Shown in pieces: positions 1 through 8,088 of a stretch of DNA of 64,000 nt (position 1 is the first letter of the stretch; each line of letters opens with the position of its first letter). The notes beneath the pieces were generated by a model. It had not been told where the DNA came from. It did no database searches and worked only from the letters and a program-made list of their open reading frames with translations. The translations under genes and the position numbers were made by a program. The stretch spans positions 62,001-126,000 of the forward strand of contig NZ_AUDM01000003.1 in NCBI RefSeq assembly GCF_000425465.1, in the 5' to 3' direction. This DNA comes from Flavobacterium filum DSM 17961. GTDB lineage: Bacteria > Bacteroidota > Bacteroidia > Flavobacteriales > Flavobacteriaceae.

Positions 1-765
1 GCCAAAGGTTTTAGAGCTCCACAGGTTTTTTCGGAAGACATTCACGCCCGAATTGCCGCCGGAGAAGTAGCTTTGGTTGAATTAGCAGATGGATTACAAT
101 CGGAAACATCACATTCATTTTTAACTTCGTTAGATTGGAGTAAAATTTCTCCCAATTCGGAAGCTGGATTAACGTTTGAAGCATTTTACACCAGATTAAA
201 CGATCCATTTGTATTGGAACAACTTACAGAAACTATCTGGGAAAAACGCAATGGAAAAGGAGCCGATGTTTACGGAATAAACTTAGAAGCCAAATATGCT
301 CCTGGACAAAAATGGCAATTTCAAGCGGGAGCAACGATTCAAAAAGCATTGTATGACGAAGCGGTTCAATGGAGTGAAAATTTGACGAACACCAATCGAA
401 ATTTCTTTCGTTCACCAAATGTGTATGGAAATTTGATGGCAACATTTTCTCCTAAAAAAGCATTTCAAAACAATCTGTCATTGATTTACACCGGAAAAAT
501 GTATGCTCAACACTTTGCCGGATTTATTCCAGAAGACCGTTTGGAAACTACTGTAGATTTTTATGAAATCAATCTAAAATCATCTTATACGTTTGTGGTA
601 AAAGAAAAATTGCATCTTCAATTAAGCGGTGGAATTCAGAATATTTTCAATCAATATCAAAACGATTTTGACTTGAGAGTAAACCGTGACGCTAATTATA
701 TTTATGGTCCATCTCGACCAAGAACCATCTTTATTGGATTAAAAATTGGAACGGATTTGTTGTAA
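1..765 (+). CDS. TonB-dependent receptor, C-terminal part (5' end outside window)
   Basis: The reading frame is open from base 1 to the stop at 763-765, so the gene starts before the window. The visible 254 residues begin with a KGFRAPQ motif, which is typical of the C-terminal half of TonB-dependent outer-membrane receptors. They continue with alternating amphipathic strands and end in a short hydrophobic tail (GLKIGTDLL). Receptors of this family import large substrates such as siderophores, vitamins or glycans across the outer membrane using TonB energy. No plug domain or substrate-specific neighbour is visible, so the substrate cannot be told. The family call is fairly firm and the substrate is open. 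Confidence 0.8.
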   Translation, partial: AKGFRAPQVFSEDIHARIAAGEVALVELADGLQSETSHSFLTSLDWSKISPNSEAGLTFEAFYTRLNDPFVLEQLTETIWEKRNGKGADVYGINLEAKYAPGQKWQFQAGATIQKALYDEAVQWSENLTNTNRNFFRSPNVYGNLMATFSPKKAFQNNLSLIYTGKMYAQHFAGFIPEDRLETTVDFYEINLKSSYTFVVKEKLHLQLSGGIQNIFNQYQNDFDLRVNRDANYIYGPSRPRTIFIGLKIGTDLL

Positions 766-820
766 AAACATAACTTTTGAGGATTTGATTCCGTAAAAAA
801 CATGACTTTTTTGGATTTGA
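765..820. repeat. Imperfect 24-nt direct repeat after the receptor gene
   Basis: Two copies of a 24-nt unit lie at 765-788 and 797-820 (period 32) and differ at three positions. Each ends in GGATTTGA. The second copy also forms a short hairpin with 825-832 (TTGGATTT/AAATCCAA). The hairpin lacks a T-run on the plus strand, so it is not a convincing terminator for the receptor gene. Confidence 0.55.
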
Positions 821-933
821 AGATAAATCCAACTAAAAATTTGAGAAATTTTTAATTCAAATTGTAGTTGACTAACTATTCCATCATAACAAATCTTTAT
901 GATTGAAATCATCAAATGAAAATGAAAACTTAG

Positions 934-941
934 TAACTTTG
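934..941 (+). promoter_or_regulatory. Bacteroidota-type -7 box upstream of the bacilliredoxin gene
   Basis: TAACTTTG matches the TAnnTTTG consensus of the primary sigma factor in Bacteroidota. It lies 46 bases before the ATG at 988. No good -33 TTG at the usual spacing is seen, which is common in this phylum. Confidence 0.5.
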
Positions 942-987
942 CAAAATCGAAAAATCAAACATCAACAATCATAAATCTTAAATAATT

Positions 988-1398
988 ATGTATCCAGAAG
1001 AAATGGTAAAACCCATGAGAGCCGAGTTATCGGAAGTAGGTTTTCAAGAATTATATAGTGCAGAAGCGGTTGAAAATGCAATTTCACAAAAAGGAACAAC
1101 ATTGGTAGTTGTAAATTCCGTTTGCGGATGTGCTGCCAGAAATGCAAGACCGGGAGCAAAAATGAGCTTAGACGGTGCAAAAAAACCAGATCAATTGGTA
1201 ACCGTTTTTGCCGGTGTTGACAAAGAAGCGGTTGATGCCGCAAGACAACATATGTTTCCTTTTCCACCATCATCGCCAAGTATGGCTTTGTTTAAAGATG
1301 GTGAATTAGTACACATGTTAGAACGTCACCACATTGAAGGCCGTCCTGCGGAAATGATTGCAGAGAATTTAAAAGATGCGTATAACGAGTTTTGTTAA
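988..1398 (+). CDS. Bacilliredoxin, BrxA/BrxB (YphP/YqiW) family
   Basis: This 136-residue protein has the full length of the BrxA/BrxB family and carries the hallmark CGC motif ([14 protein letters not shown]) around residue 48. Family members are thioredoxin-fold disulfide isomerases; in Firmicutes they remove bacillithiol from oxidised cytosolic proteins. The end ([15 protein letters not shown]) also fits the family. It stands alone, with its own promoter-like box and a strong terminator. Whether this organism uses bacillithiol or another thiol cannot be seen here. Confidence 0.88.
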   Translation: MYPEEMVKPMRAELSEVGFQELYSAEAVENAISQKGTTLVVVNSVCGCAARNARPGAKMSLDGAKKPDQLVTVFAGVDKEAVDAARQHMFPFPPSSPSMALFKDGELVHMLERHHIEGRPAEMIAENLKDAYNEFC

Positions 1399-1420
1399 AT
1401 AAAAATCGTTTCTAAAATGA

Positions 1421-1453
1421 CCCTCTCAAAATCAGAATTTGAGAGGGTTTTTT
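1421..1453 (+). terminator. Rho-independent terminator of the bacilliredoxin gene
   Basis: A perfect 10-bp stem (CCCTCTCAAA at 1421-1430 with TTTGAGAGGG at 1438-1447) closes a 7-base loop and is followed by six T. It separates the bacilliredoxin gene from the trhO operon. Confidence 0.92.
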
Positions 1454-1476
1454 ATTTCCAATTTCTAAATAAATAC

Positions 1477-1484
1477 TACTTTTG
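1477..1484 (+). promoter_or_regulatory. -7 box of the trhO-trhP operon
   Basis: TACTTTTG fits TAnnTTTG. It overlaps the possible upstream TTG start at 1482. Transcription would begin a few bases downstream, so translation must start later; this supports the ATG at 1542. Confidence 0.55.
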
Positions 1485-1541
1485 CATCGAATTCTTCCAT
1501 TTAGAATTCAATTTATTGTAAAACCCAAAAACGTTTATAGC

Positions 1542-2909
1542 ATGCAACTGTATAACACGATGAGGGCAGAAGAAAGAGCCGAGCTTATTGATCAAGCCGG
1601 CAAACAACGACTTACGTTGTCTTTTTATGCCTATGCCAAAATTGAAGACCCAAAAAAATTTAGAGATGATTTGTTCTTAGCCTGGAATCCTTTGGATGTC
1701 TTAGGCAGAATCTATGTAGCTCACGAAGGAATTAATGCCCAACTTTCCTTGCCGGCAGATTATTTTTATCAATTTAAAGATACGCTGGAAGTATATGATT
1801 TCATGCAAGGCATTCGATTGAATGTGGCTCGTGAGCAAGACGATCATTCTTTTTTAAAATTGACCATAAAAGTACGTCATAAAATTGTAGCCGATGGCTT
1901 AGATGATTCTACTTTTGATGTTACCAACAAAGGGATTCACTTAAAAGCGAAGGAATTCAACCAACTTTTAGAAGACCCAAACACCATTGTGGTTGATTTT
2001 AGAAATCATTACGAAAGTGAAATAGGTCATTTTAGAGGAGCAATCACTCCGGATGTGGATACTTTTAGAGAATCGCTTCCCATTATTGAAGAACAATTAA
2101 AAGACCTTAAAGAAGAAAAAAATCTTTTGATGTATTGCACAGGTGGAATTCGATGCGAAAAAGCCAGTGCGTATTTTAAACACAAAGGTTTCAAAAACGT
2201 CTATCAATTAGAAGGCGGTATCATTGAATATGCCCGTCAAATTGAGCAAGAAGGTTTGGAAAGCAAATTCATTGGTAAAAACTTTGTGTTCGATCATCGT
2301 TTGGGCGAACGCATCACCAACGATATTATTTCGCAATGTCACCAGTGCGGAAAACCATGTGACAATCATACCAATTGTGTGAATGATGGTTGTCATTTAC
2401 TTTTTATTCAATGTGATGAATGTAAAGAAAAAATGGATAATTGTTGTTCATCTGAATGTCAGGAAATCATTCATTTGCCTTTAGCTGAACAAGTGAAATT
2501 AAGAAAAGGCATTCAAAAAGGAAATATGATTTTCAAAAAAGGAAAATCTGAAGCTTTAAAATTCAAACATTCCGGTGAATTGAGTGATGTATCATTGGCG
2601 GTTGCAGATGAAATTGAGAAACCGAAATCCATTCGTGAACGCATCAAACGCAAAAAAGTACTAATTGGCAAAGCCGAACATTATTATACCAAAGCCAGTG
2701 TTGGTTTATTTTTAATTGAAAACCAGGAGGTAAAATCAGGGGATAAAATTTTAATTTCCGGTCCAACCACCGGAAATCGGGAATTGGTTTTAGAAAAAAT
2801 GTTTGTCAATGGCCAAGAGGGAACGGTTGCCAAACCGGGAGACAAATTAACGTTTGCAGTTCCGTTTCGTATTCGATTATCGGATAAATTGTTTAAAGTT
2901 ATTAGCTAG
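1542..2909 (+). CDS. trhO: tRNA uridine(34) hydroxylase TrhO (YceA-type rhodanese) with extra C-terminal domain
   Basis: TrhO uses O2 to hydroxylate U34 of tRNAs, giving 5-hydroxyuridine. The ATG at 1542 is chosen because the promoter box lies at 1477-1484; the product has 455 residues. The order is an N-terminal UPF0176-type domain, a rhodanese domain with the catalytic motif CTGGIRCE (Cys about residue 199), and a Cys-rich segment (CHQCGKPC to CCSSEC, about residues 267-309). Usual TrhO proteins have about 320-350 residues. Here residues about 371-455 form an added domain that aligns without gaps to the C-terminus of the next gene product (TrhP): I count about 40 identities in 85 positions. 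It lies 2 bases upstream of trhP. Confidence 0.9.
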   Translation: MQLYNTMRAEERAELIDQAGKQRLTLSFYAYAKIEDPKKFRDDLFLAWNPLDVLGRIYVAHEGINAQLSLPADYFYQFKDTLEVYDFMQGIRLNVAREQDDHSFLKLTIKVRHKIVADGLDDSTFDVTNKGIHLKAKEFNQLLEDPNTIVVDFRNHYESEIGHFRGAITPDVDTFRESLPIIEEQLKDLKEEKNLLMYCTGGIRCEKASAYFKHKGFKNVYQLEGGIIEYARQIEQEGLESKFIGKNFVFDHRLGERITNDIISQCHQCGKPCDNHTNCVNDGCHLLFIQCDECKEKMDNCCSSECQEIIHLPLAEQVKLRKGIQKGNMIFKKGKSEALKFKHSGELSDVSLAVADEIEKPKSIRERIKRKKVLIGKAEHYYTKASVGLFLIENQEVKSGDKILISGPTTGNRELVLEKMFVNGQEGTVAKPGDKLTFAVPFRIRLSDKLFKVIS

Positions 2910-2911
2910 TC

Positions 2912-4153
2912 ATGACTCCATCAGGAAAAATAGAACTCATGGCACCGGCCGGAAATTTTGAATCGTTGCAAGCCGCATTAGATAACGGTGCCGATTCGGT
3001 ATATTTTGGTGTAGAACAATTGAATATGCGAGCTCGGGCAACTATCAATTTTACTTTGGAAGATTTACCCGAAATTGCTAAACGTTGTAAAGCCCAAAAG
3101 GTTAGAACTTATTTAACGCTGAATACCATTATTTACGACCACGATTTATCAGTTGTAAAAACGTTGGTTAGCAAAGCCAAAGATGCCGGAATTACAGCTG
3201 TGATTGCTTCAGACCAAGCTGTGATTGCTTCGGCTAGAGCTATTGGGATGGAAGTCCATATTTCAACCCAACTGAATGTGACAAATGTTGAAACTGTCAA
3301 ATTTTACAGCTTGTTTGCAGATACCATTGTGCTGTCGCGTGAATTGAGTTTGCGTCAAGTGAAAAAAATCACGGAACAAATTGAAAAAGAACAAATCAAA
3401 GGCCCGAGTGGTAATTTAGTAGAAATCGAAATCTTTGGACATGGGGCTTTGTGCATGGCCGTTTCCGGAAAATGTTATTTGAGTTTGCATTCACACAATT
3501 CATCTGCCAACAGAGGAGCTTGCAAACAAAATTGCCGAAAAAAATATACCGTAATTGATCAAGAATCCGGATTTGAAATTGAAATTGATAACGAATATAT
3601 GATGTCTCCCAAAGATTTATGTACTTTGGATTTTCTAGACCAAGTAATCGATTCGGGAATTAAAGTTTTGAAATTAGAAGGTAGAGGGCGTGCTCCGGAA
3701 TATGTGGCAATGGTTACCAAAACCTATCGTGATGCGATTGATTCCTATTACAACGGAACTTTTACCAAAGAAAAAATCAATCAATGGATGGAAGATTTGA
3801 GTACCGTTTATAATCGAGGTTTTTGGTCTGGTTATTATTTGGGACAAAAATTAGGTGAATGGAGTGCCAATCCGGGTTCAAATGCAACACAGAAAAAAGT
3901 ATATGTGGGTAAAGGCGTTCACTTTTTTCCGAAAACGAATATCGCCGAATTTAAAATTGAAGCTTACGACATCAAAATTGGTGATAAAATCATGATAACC
4001 GGACCAACTACCGGAGTACAGGAACTCGTAATCAATGAAATGCTAGTTAACGATAACTGTTTAGAAAAAGCATCCAAAGGGGATAGTTGCACCCTGAAAT
4101 TACCTTTTAGAGTGAGAAATTCGGATAAATTATATAAAATTGTGGAGCAATAA
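2912..4153 (+). CDS. trhP: tRNA hydroxylation protein TrhP (YegQ, peptidase U32 family)
   Basis: TrhP is the prephenate-dependent, O2-independent enzyme for 5-hydroxyuridine at U34 of tRNA. The 413-residue protein starts with the U32 motif APAGNFESLQAAL. It has the conserved Cys-rich centre (GHGALCMAVSGKCYLS, then NRGACKQNCRKKY; Cys181, 188, 204, 208) that fits Fe-S binding in this family. Residues 328-413 are the U32 C-terminal domain, which is also fused to TrhO just upstream. The start ATG is 2 bases after the trhO stop, and the stop overlaps the ferredoxin start (TAATG). The family is old-named collagenase-like peptidase, but the neighbour argues for the tRNA role. Confidence 0.9.
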   Translation: MTPSGKIELMAPAGNFESLQAALDNGADSVYFGVEQLNMRARATINFTLEDLPEIAKRCKAQKVRTYLTLNTIIYDHDLSVVKTLVSKAKDAGITAVIASDQAVIASARAIGMEVHISTQLNVTNVETVKFYSLFADTIVLSRELSLRQVKKITEQIEKEQIKGPSGNLVEIEIFGHGALCMAVSGKCYLSLHSHNSSANRGACKQNCRKKYTVIDQESGFEIEIDNEYMMSPKDLCTLDFLDQVIDSGIKVLKLEGRGRAPEYVAMVTKTYRDAIDSYYNGTFTKEKINQWMEDLSTVYNRGFWSGYYLGQKLGEWSANPGSNATQKKVYVGKGVHFFPKTNIAEFKIEAYDIKIGDKIMITGPTTGVQELVINEMLVNDNCLEKASKGDSCTLKLPFRVRNSDKLYKIVEQ

Positions 4154-4383
4154 TGGTAGTCATAACTTTGCAACGCGACAAATGCATTGGATGTAATTAT
4201 TGTGTAGAAATGGCTCCGGCACAATTTCAAATGTCAAAAAAAGACGGAAAATCAGTTTTGTTGAAATCCGTAAACACCAAAAGTTTTCATACTTTAAAAT
4301 CGCCCAATCATGCGATTGTAGAAGCTTGTGAAGCAGCTCAAAAAGCTTGTCCGGTGCATATTATTTCGGTAAAAGAAACGTGA
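4153..4383 (+). CDS. Small [4Fe-4S] ferredoxin coupled to trhP
   Basis: This 76-residue protein has one ferredoxin cluster motif: CxxCxxC at residues 11-17 (CIGCNYC) and a distal CP (Cys66, ACPVH). That predicts a single [4Fe-4S] cluster; Cys59 is an extra cysteine. The ATG overlaps the trhP stop codon by one base, so the two genes are probably translationally coupled. TrhP-dependent tRNA hydroxylation is known to need Fe-S cluster biogenesis. I infer that this ferredoxin serves TrhP as electron donor or cluster partner, but general redox use is possible. Confidence 0.85.
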   Translation: MVVITLQRDKCIGCNYCVEMAPAQFQMSKKDGKSVLLKSVNTKSFHTLKSPNHAIVEACEAAQKACPVHIISVKET

Positions 4384-4388
4384 TTTTC

Positions 4389-5528
4389 TTAAGATTTTAA
4401 AATTACTTTTTCATTCTCAATTATGTAATAAACAAAAAAGGGAAGGCAAAGAATAAAATAGGAAATATCAGCTCTGCTATTAAAAAAAGTTTCATGAAAA
4501 CCATGAATTATTATTTGATAAATGAAATGAATTACTATTGGTAATAATAGAAAAACACCACTAAAAAAATAAATGTCATTACCCTTTTTGCAAAGCCAAA
4601 AAGCTCCCAAAGAAATTAAAACACAAATCATACTCAATTCAGTAGGCATTAAAAATCCAGACTGAATGATAAATGGATTCATAATAAAAAAATCAGAAAA
4701 ATGATTCCAAACAAAAGGTAAAAAAGTAGCGATAAAAACGATTATTGAAATTACACCAATTTTTAATAACTCCCTAAAACTTATTTGTTTTGACTTTAAA
4801 ACAAAAAGAAAAGTAACTATGTAAGGAATTACAAAAACATTTCTTGTTGATAAAAGTAACCCTATTAGAATCCCATTAAGAAATATTTTTTTATTCTCAT
4901 CTTGAAAAGTTTTCAAAAGTAGAACTAATGAAAATAATACCAAACTAGCATTCAAGAAAATATTACTTCTTGTTACTATTTCCCATAAATAAAAGGGTGA
5001 AATTAAAAGTAATAGCAAAAAAAACAATAGTATTTGATTAGATTTTTCAGAAAATTTTAGAATAAAATAGAAAATGAAAAAACCAACAACAGAATACCAT
5101 CCAAGCTCACCAATGGCATAAAACGGTAATGCCAAAATATAATAAAAAGGCATTGGCCCAGGTGGATTTCCCATTGTAGAATTTGCAAAATAAACATACT
5201 CATCGTTAAAAAAATTATCCCAAAAAGAAGTAATTACGCTCCATCGATCTACATTCAAGGTTTCTACCGGAATTTTGTTGAAAACAAAACCGCTTCCCAC
5301 AAGAAATAAAAAAAACACTAAATATATAATTACTTTTTCAGAAGTTTTGGGGACTGATATTTTGTTTCTAAATTTTAGTACAAAATAAAAAATAGTAATT
5401 AGAGCAAAAGAGACAACTAAAAAATAAGCGGTAACTCTACTCAAATATTTCACTAAAAAAGCAAAATTTATAAATAAAAATATAAAAATACTTATATTGA
5501 TTTTTCTATTCCGGCTAAAGATTTTCAT
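4389..5528 (-). CDS. Polytopic membrane protein, probable GT-C type glycosyltransferase
   Basis: The 379-residue protein is almost entirely hydrophobic, with roughly ten membrane segments. An extracytoplasmic loop near residues 105-125 contains acidic residues (NDEYVYF) and NPPGP. This layout (early loop with D/E, many helices) resembles GT-C enzymes that take sugars from polyprenyl phosphate. Its start overlaps the stop of the preceding GT2 gene by one base. A typical pairing would be: GT2 makes polyprenyl-P-sugar, the GT-C protein transfers it outside the membrane. The substrate is unknown. Local GC is low (about 22% at 5041-5100 by count). Confidence 0.6.
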   Translation of the reverse strand: MKIFSRNRKINISIFIFLFINFAFLVKYLSRVTAYFLVVSFALITIFYFVLKFRNKISVPKTSEKVIIYLVFFLFLVGSGFVFNKIPVETLNVDRWSVITSFWDNFFNDEYVYFANSTMGNPPGPMPFYYILALPFYAIGELGWYSVVGFFIFYFILKFSEKSNQILLFFLLLLLISPFYLWEIVTRSNIFLNASLVLFSLVLLLKTFQDENKKIFLNGILIGLLLSTRNVFVIPYIVTFLFVLKSKQISFRELLKIGVISIIVFIATFLPFVWNHFSDFFIMNPFIIQSGFLMPTELSMICVLISLGAFWLCKKGNDIYFFSGVFLLLPIVIHFIYQIIIHGFHETFFNSRADISYFILCLPFFVYYIIENEKVILKS

Positions 5529-6268
5529 TAGTTAAATAAGGAAGACTTTATTATTTTATTTTTATCTAAAAAATATTGTATCGAGGTTTTCATTACTCCA
5601 ATTCCATATTTTAAACTTCTTTTAAAATTAATGGATGAAGCTTCTTCAAAATACTTAGTCGGACATGTAATTTCTGCGATTTCAAAACCTTTATGAAATA
5701 TTTGTGCTATCATCTGATTATCAAAAACAAAATCATCAGAATTAAGCTGATAATTGATTGATTCCAAAACTTCTCTATTGAAAGCTCTATATCCAGTATG
5801 GTATTCAGATAGTTTTTGATTCATTAAAATATTTTGAAAAAAAGTTAAAAAGCGGTTTGCGATATATTTATAAAGTGGCATACCCCCTTTTAACGCTCCT
5901 TTCCCTAAAATTCTTGACCCAATTACTACCGGATATACTTCATTTGCAATTAAATAAACCATTGAATGGATTAACTTTGGAGTGTATTGATAATCAGGAT
6001 GCAACATAATTATAATGTCACCACCTATTGCTAATGCTTTATTGTAACATGATTTTTGATTACCACCATAACCTAAGTTTTTGTCATGTTTTATTATGTG
6101 GTGTATCCCAATGCTTTTAGCAACTTCTATCGTGTTATCTGTGCTATTATCATCTACCAACACTACCTCATCAACAATATCGAAAGGTATCTCTTTAAAA
6201 GTTTGAGTTACAGTCTTTGAAGCGTTATATGCTGGGAGTACAACAATAATTTTTTTATTTAAAAGCAT
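5528..6268 (-). CDS. Family 2 glycosyltransferase (DPM1/polyprenyl-phosphate sugar synthase-like)
   Basis: The 246-residue protein starts with the GT-A fold signature VVLPAYNASKT, then VDDNSTDNT (about residues 38-46), KNLGYGGN, and an HPDYQYTP motif (about residues 90-97) where the metal-binding DxD-like residues lie. It lacks the C-terminal membrane helices of GtrB and is about the size of soluble DPM1. It probably transfers a sugar from a nucleotide donor to polyprenyl phosphate. It is the first gene of a two-gene operon with the membrane protein at 4389-5528. Confidence 0.85.
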   Translation of the reverse strand: MLLNKKIIVVLPAYNASKTVTQTFKEIPFDIVDEVVLVDDNSTDNTIEVAKSIGIHHIIKHDKNLGYGGNQKSCYNKALAIGGDIIIMLHPDYQYTPKLIHSMVYLIANEVYPVVIGSRILGKGALKGGMPLYKYIANRFLTFFQNILMNQKLSEYHTGYRAFNREVLESINYQLNSDDFVFDNQMIAQIFHKGFEIAEITCPTKYFEEASSINFKRSLKYGIGVMKTSIQYFLDKNKIIKSSLFN

Positions 6269-6321
6269 ACTTTCATATTATTTTAACAATCGTCATATAA
6301 ACATCTAGAAATTATCCGATA

Positions 6322-6329
6322 CAAATGTA
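6322..6329 (-). promoter_or_regulatory. -7 box for the glycosyltransferase pair
   Basis: On the minus strand TACATTTG fits TAnnTTTG about 55 bases before the GT2 start at 6268. The intergenic space to ricT is divergent; on the plus strand TATCTTTA at 6379-6386 is a weaker candidate for ricT. Confidence 0.45.
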
Positions 6330-6451
6330 AATTTTAATCTTTGGAAAAACCACTTTTCAACATCAACCAAAAAAATACTATCTTTACACTCTTAACGTTT
6401 AATGTCAGTAGTCTCGTTTTATATAACGAGATGACCAATATATATAAAATT

Positions 6452-7618
6452 ATGGCTTGTACAAACTGTTCTACCGGGAGTAAAGATGGAGAAGCTCCCA
6501 AAGGATGTCAAAATAAAGGGACTTGCGGCACCGATAGCTGCAACAAATTAACGGTTTTCGATTGGCTTTCCAATATGAGTTTGCCTAGCGGTCAAGAACC
6601 ATTTGACTGTGTGGAAGTGCGATTTAAAAACGGAAGAAAAGAATTTTACCGCAATACCGAAAAATTGTCACTTTCTATAGGTGATATTGTGGCAACTGAA
6701 GCTTCACCGGGACATGATATCGGAATTGTTACCCTAACCGGAGAATTGGTTAAGGTTCAAATGAAGAAAAAAGGCGTAAATCCTACTAGTCCGGAAATTA
6801 CCAAAATCTACCGAAAAGCGTCTCAAAAAGACATTGATATTTGGTCAGACGCCCGAGCTAAAGAAGAACCTATGAAGGTAACCGCTCGTGAAATTGCGAT
6901 TCGTTTGCAATTGCAAATGAAAATTTCTGATATTGAATTTCAGGGAGATGGCTCAAAGGCTACTTTTTATTATACCGCTGAAGACCGCGTAGATTTTCGT
7001 CAATTGATTAAAGAATACGCTCAATCTTTCAGAACCCGAATCGAGATGAAACAAGTAGGTTTCCGTCAGGAAGCTGCTCGTTTAGGCGGAATCGGTTCGT
7101 GTGGTAGAGAATTGTGTTGCTCCACTTGGTTGACCGATTTTAGAAGTGTAAACACCTCTGCTGCTCGATACCAACAGCTTTCATTGAATCCGCAAAAGCT
7201 AGCCGGACAATGCGGAAAACTAAAATGTTGTTTGAACTATGAGTTAGACACCTACATGGATGCTTTAAAAGATTTTCCTGATTTTGAAACCAAATTAGAG
7301 ACAGAAAAAGGAGTGGCATATTGCCAAAAACAAGATATTTTTAAAGGATTAATGTGGTATGCTTATGCCGATAATATGGCCAACTGGCATGTTTTACACA
7401 TCAATCAAGTGAAAGAAATTATTGCAGAAAACAAACAAAAAAGAAGAGTTGCTTCCTTAGAAGACTTTGCTTTAGAGGTTGCTCAAGAGCCGAAACAGGA
7501 TTTCAATAACGCCATGGGTCAAGAAAGCTTAACCCGATTTGATCAACCGAAAAAGAAAAAAAATAACAACAAAAAAAGAAGACCTAATAAAATTGTAAAA
7601 AATGATCAAAAAAAGTAG
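6452..7618 (+). CDS. ricT: PSP1 domain protein, RicT (YaaT)-like
   Basis: ATG at 6452 gives a start MACTNCSTG; upstream in-frame starts would read through the promoter region. The core holds the PSP1 domain with two Cys pairs in GSCGRELCC and GQCGKLKCC, the pattern of RicT (YaaT), a subunit of the Fe-S-containing Ric complex that in Bacillus affects RNase Y and RNA processing. The N-terminus adds a Cys-rich stretch (TNCSTG, GCQNKGTCGTDSC). The C-terminus is Lys/Asn-rich. It overlaps gldH by 17 bases, so ricT, gldH and the PBP gene form one operon. The function in Bacteroidota is not established. Confidence 0.8.
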   Translation: MACTNCSTGSKDGEAPKGCQNKGTCGTDSCNKLTVFDWLSNMSLPSGQEPFDCVEVRFKNGRKEFYRNTEKLSLSIGDIVATEASPGHDIGIVTLTGELVKVQMKKKGVNPTSPEITKIYRKASQKDIDIWSDARAKEEPMKVTAREIAIRLQLQMKISDIEFQGDGSKATFYYTAEDRVDFRQLIKEYAQSFRTRIEMKQVGFRQEAARLGGIGSCGRELCCSTWLTDFRSVNTSAARYQQLSLNPQKLAGQCGKLKCCLNYELDTYMDALKDFPDFETKLETEKGVAYCQKQDIFKGLMWYAYADNMANWHVLHINQVKEIIAENKQKRRVASLEDFALEVAQEPKQDFNNAMGQESLTRFDQPKKKKNNNKKRRPNKIVKNDQKK

Positions 7619-8087
7619 TCTGTTTTTTGTTTTATTATTGATTTTATTCACGTCATGCGACAAAAAAAGACTTTTTGACGAGTACCAAAAAGTAGGTGAT
7701 GCTTGGCACAAAGACAGCATTGCTTCTTTTGTTTATGAAGCCAATGATACTGTTTCACCCAAACATTTGTTTATTAACATTCGCAACAATAAAAATTATC
7801 CTTTTCGCAATTTGTTTTTGATTGTTGAAATGGAGCAACCGAATAAAAAAATCATTATTGACACTTTGGAATATGAAATGGCCAATCCGGATGGTTCCCT
7901 ATTGGGAAAAGGAATTACAGATACGAAAGAAAACAAATTGTTTTACAAAGAGAATTTTGTATTTCCTAAAGCGGGAAAATATTATATCAACATTCAACAA
8001 GCCGTTAGAAAATCGGGTAAAATTGAAGGTGTTGAACTTTTAGAAGGCATAACGGATGTAGGTTTACGAATTGAAAAAAAGGAGTAA
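7602..8087 (+). CDS. gldH: Gliding motility lipoprotein GldH
   Basis: This 161-residue lipoprotein has an SPII signal (LFTSC, lipid Cys19). The body fits GldH, a lipoprotein needed for gliding and for stable T9SS/gliding machinery in Flavobacterium (about 160 residues; DTVSPKHLFINIRNN and the end EGVELLEGITDVGLRIE). It starts inside the end of ricT and is followed by the penicillin-binding protein gene after one base, the order I expect in flavobacteria. GldH presence suggests gliding ability, but this cannot be concluded from one gene. Confidence 0.85.
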   Translation: MIKKSSLFFVLLLILFTSCDKKRLFDEYQKVGDAWHKDSIASFVYEANDTVSPKHLFINIRNNKNYPFRNLFLIVEMEQPNKKIIIDTLEYEMANPDGSLLGKGITDTKENKLFYKENFVFPKAGKYYINIQQAVRKSGKIEGVELLEGITDVGLRIEKKE

Positions 8088-8088
8088 G

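Noticed and set aside
765..832. Terminator for the TonB receptor gene
   Set aside because: The hairpin 811-832 has its T-run on the wrong side for the plus strand.
1482..1541. Upstream TTG start for trhO
   Set aside because: It overlaps the -7 box at 1477-1484, so the codon would not be in the transcript.
2912..4153. Secreted collagenase-like protease
   Set aside because: The U32 name suggests it, but there is no signal peptide, and the Cys pattern and trhO neighbour fit the tRNA modification role.
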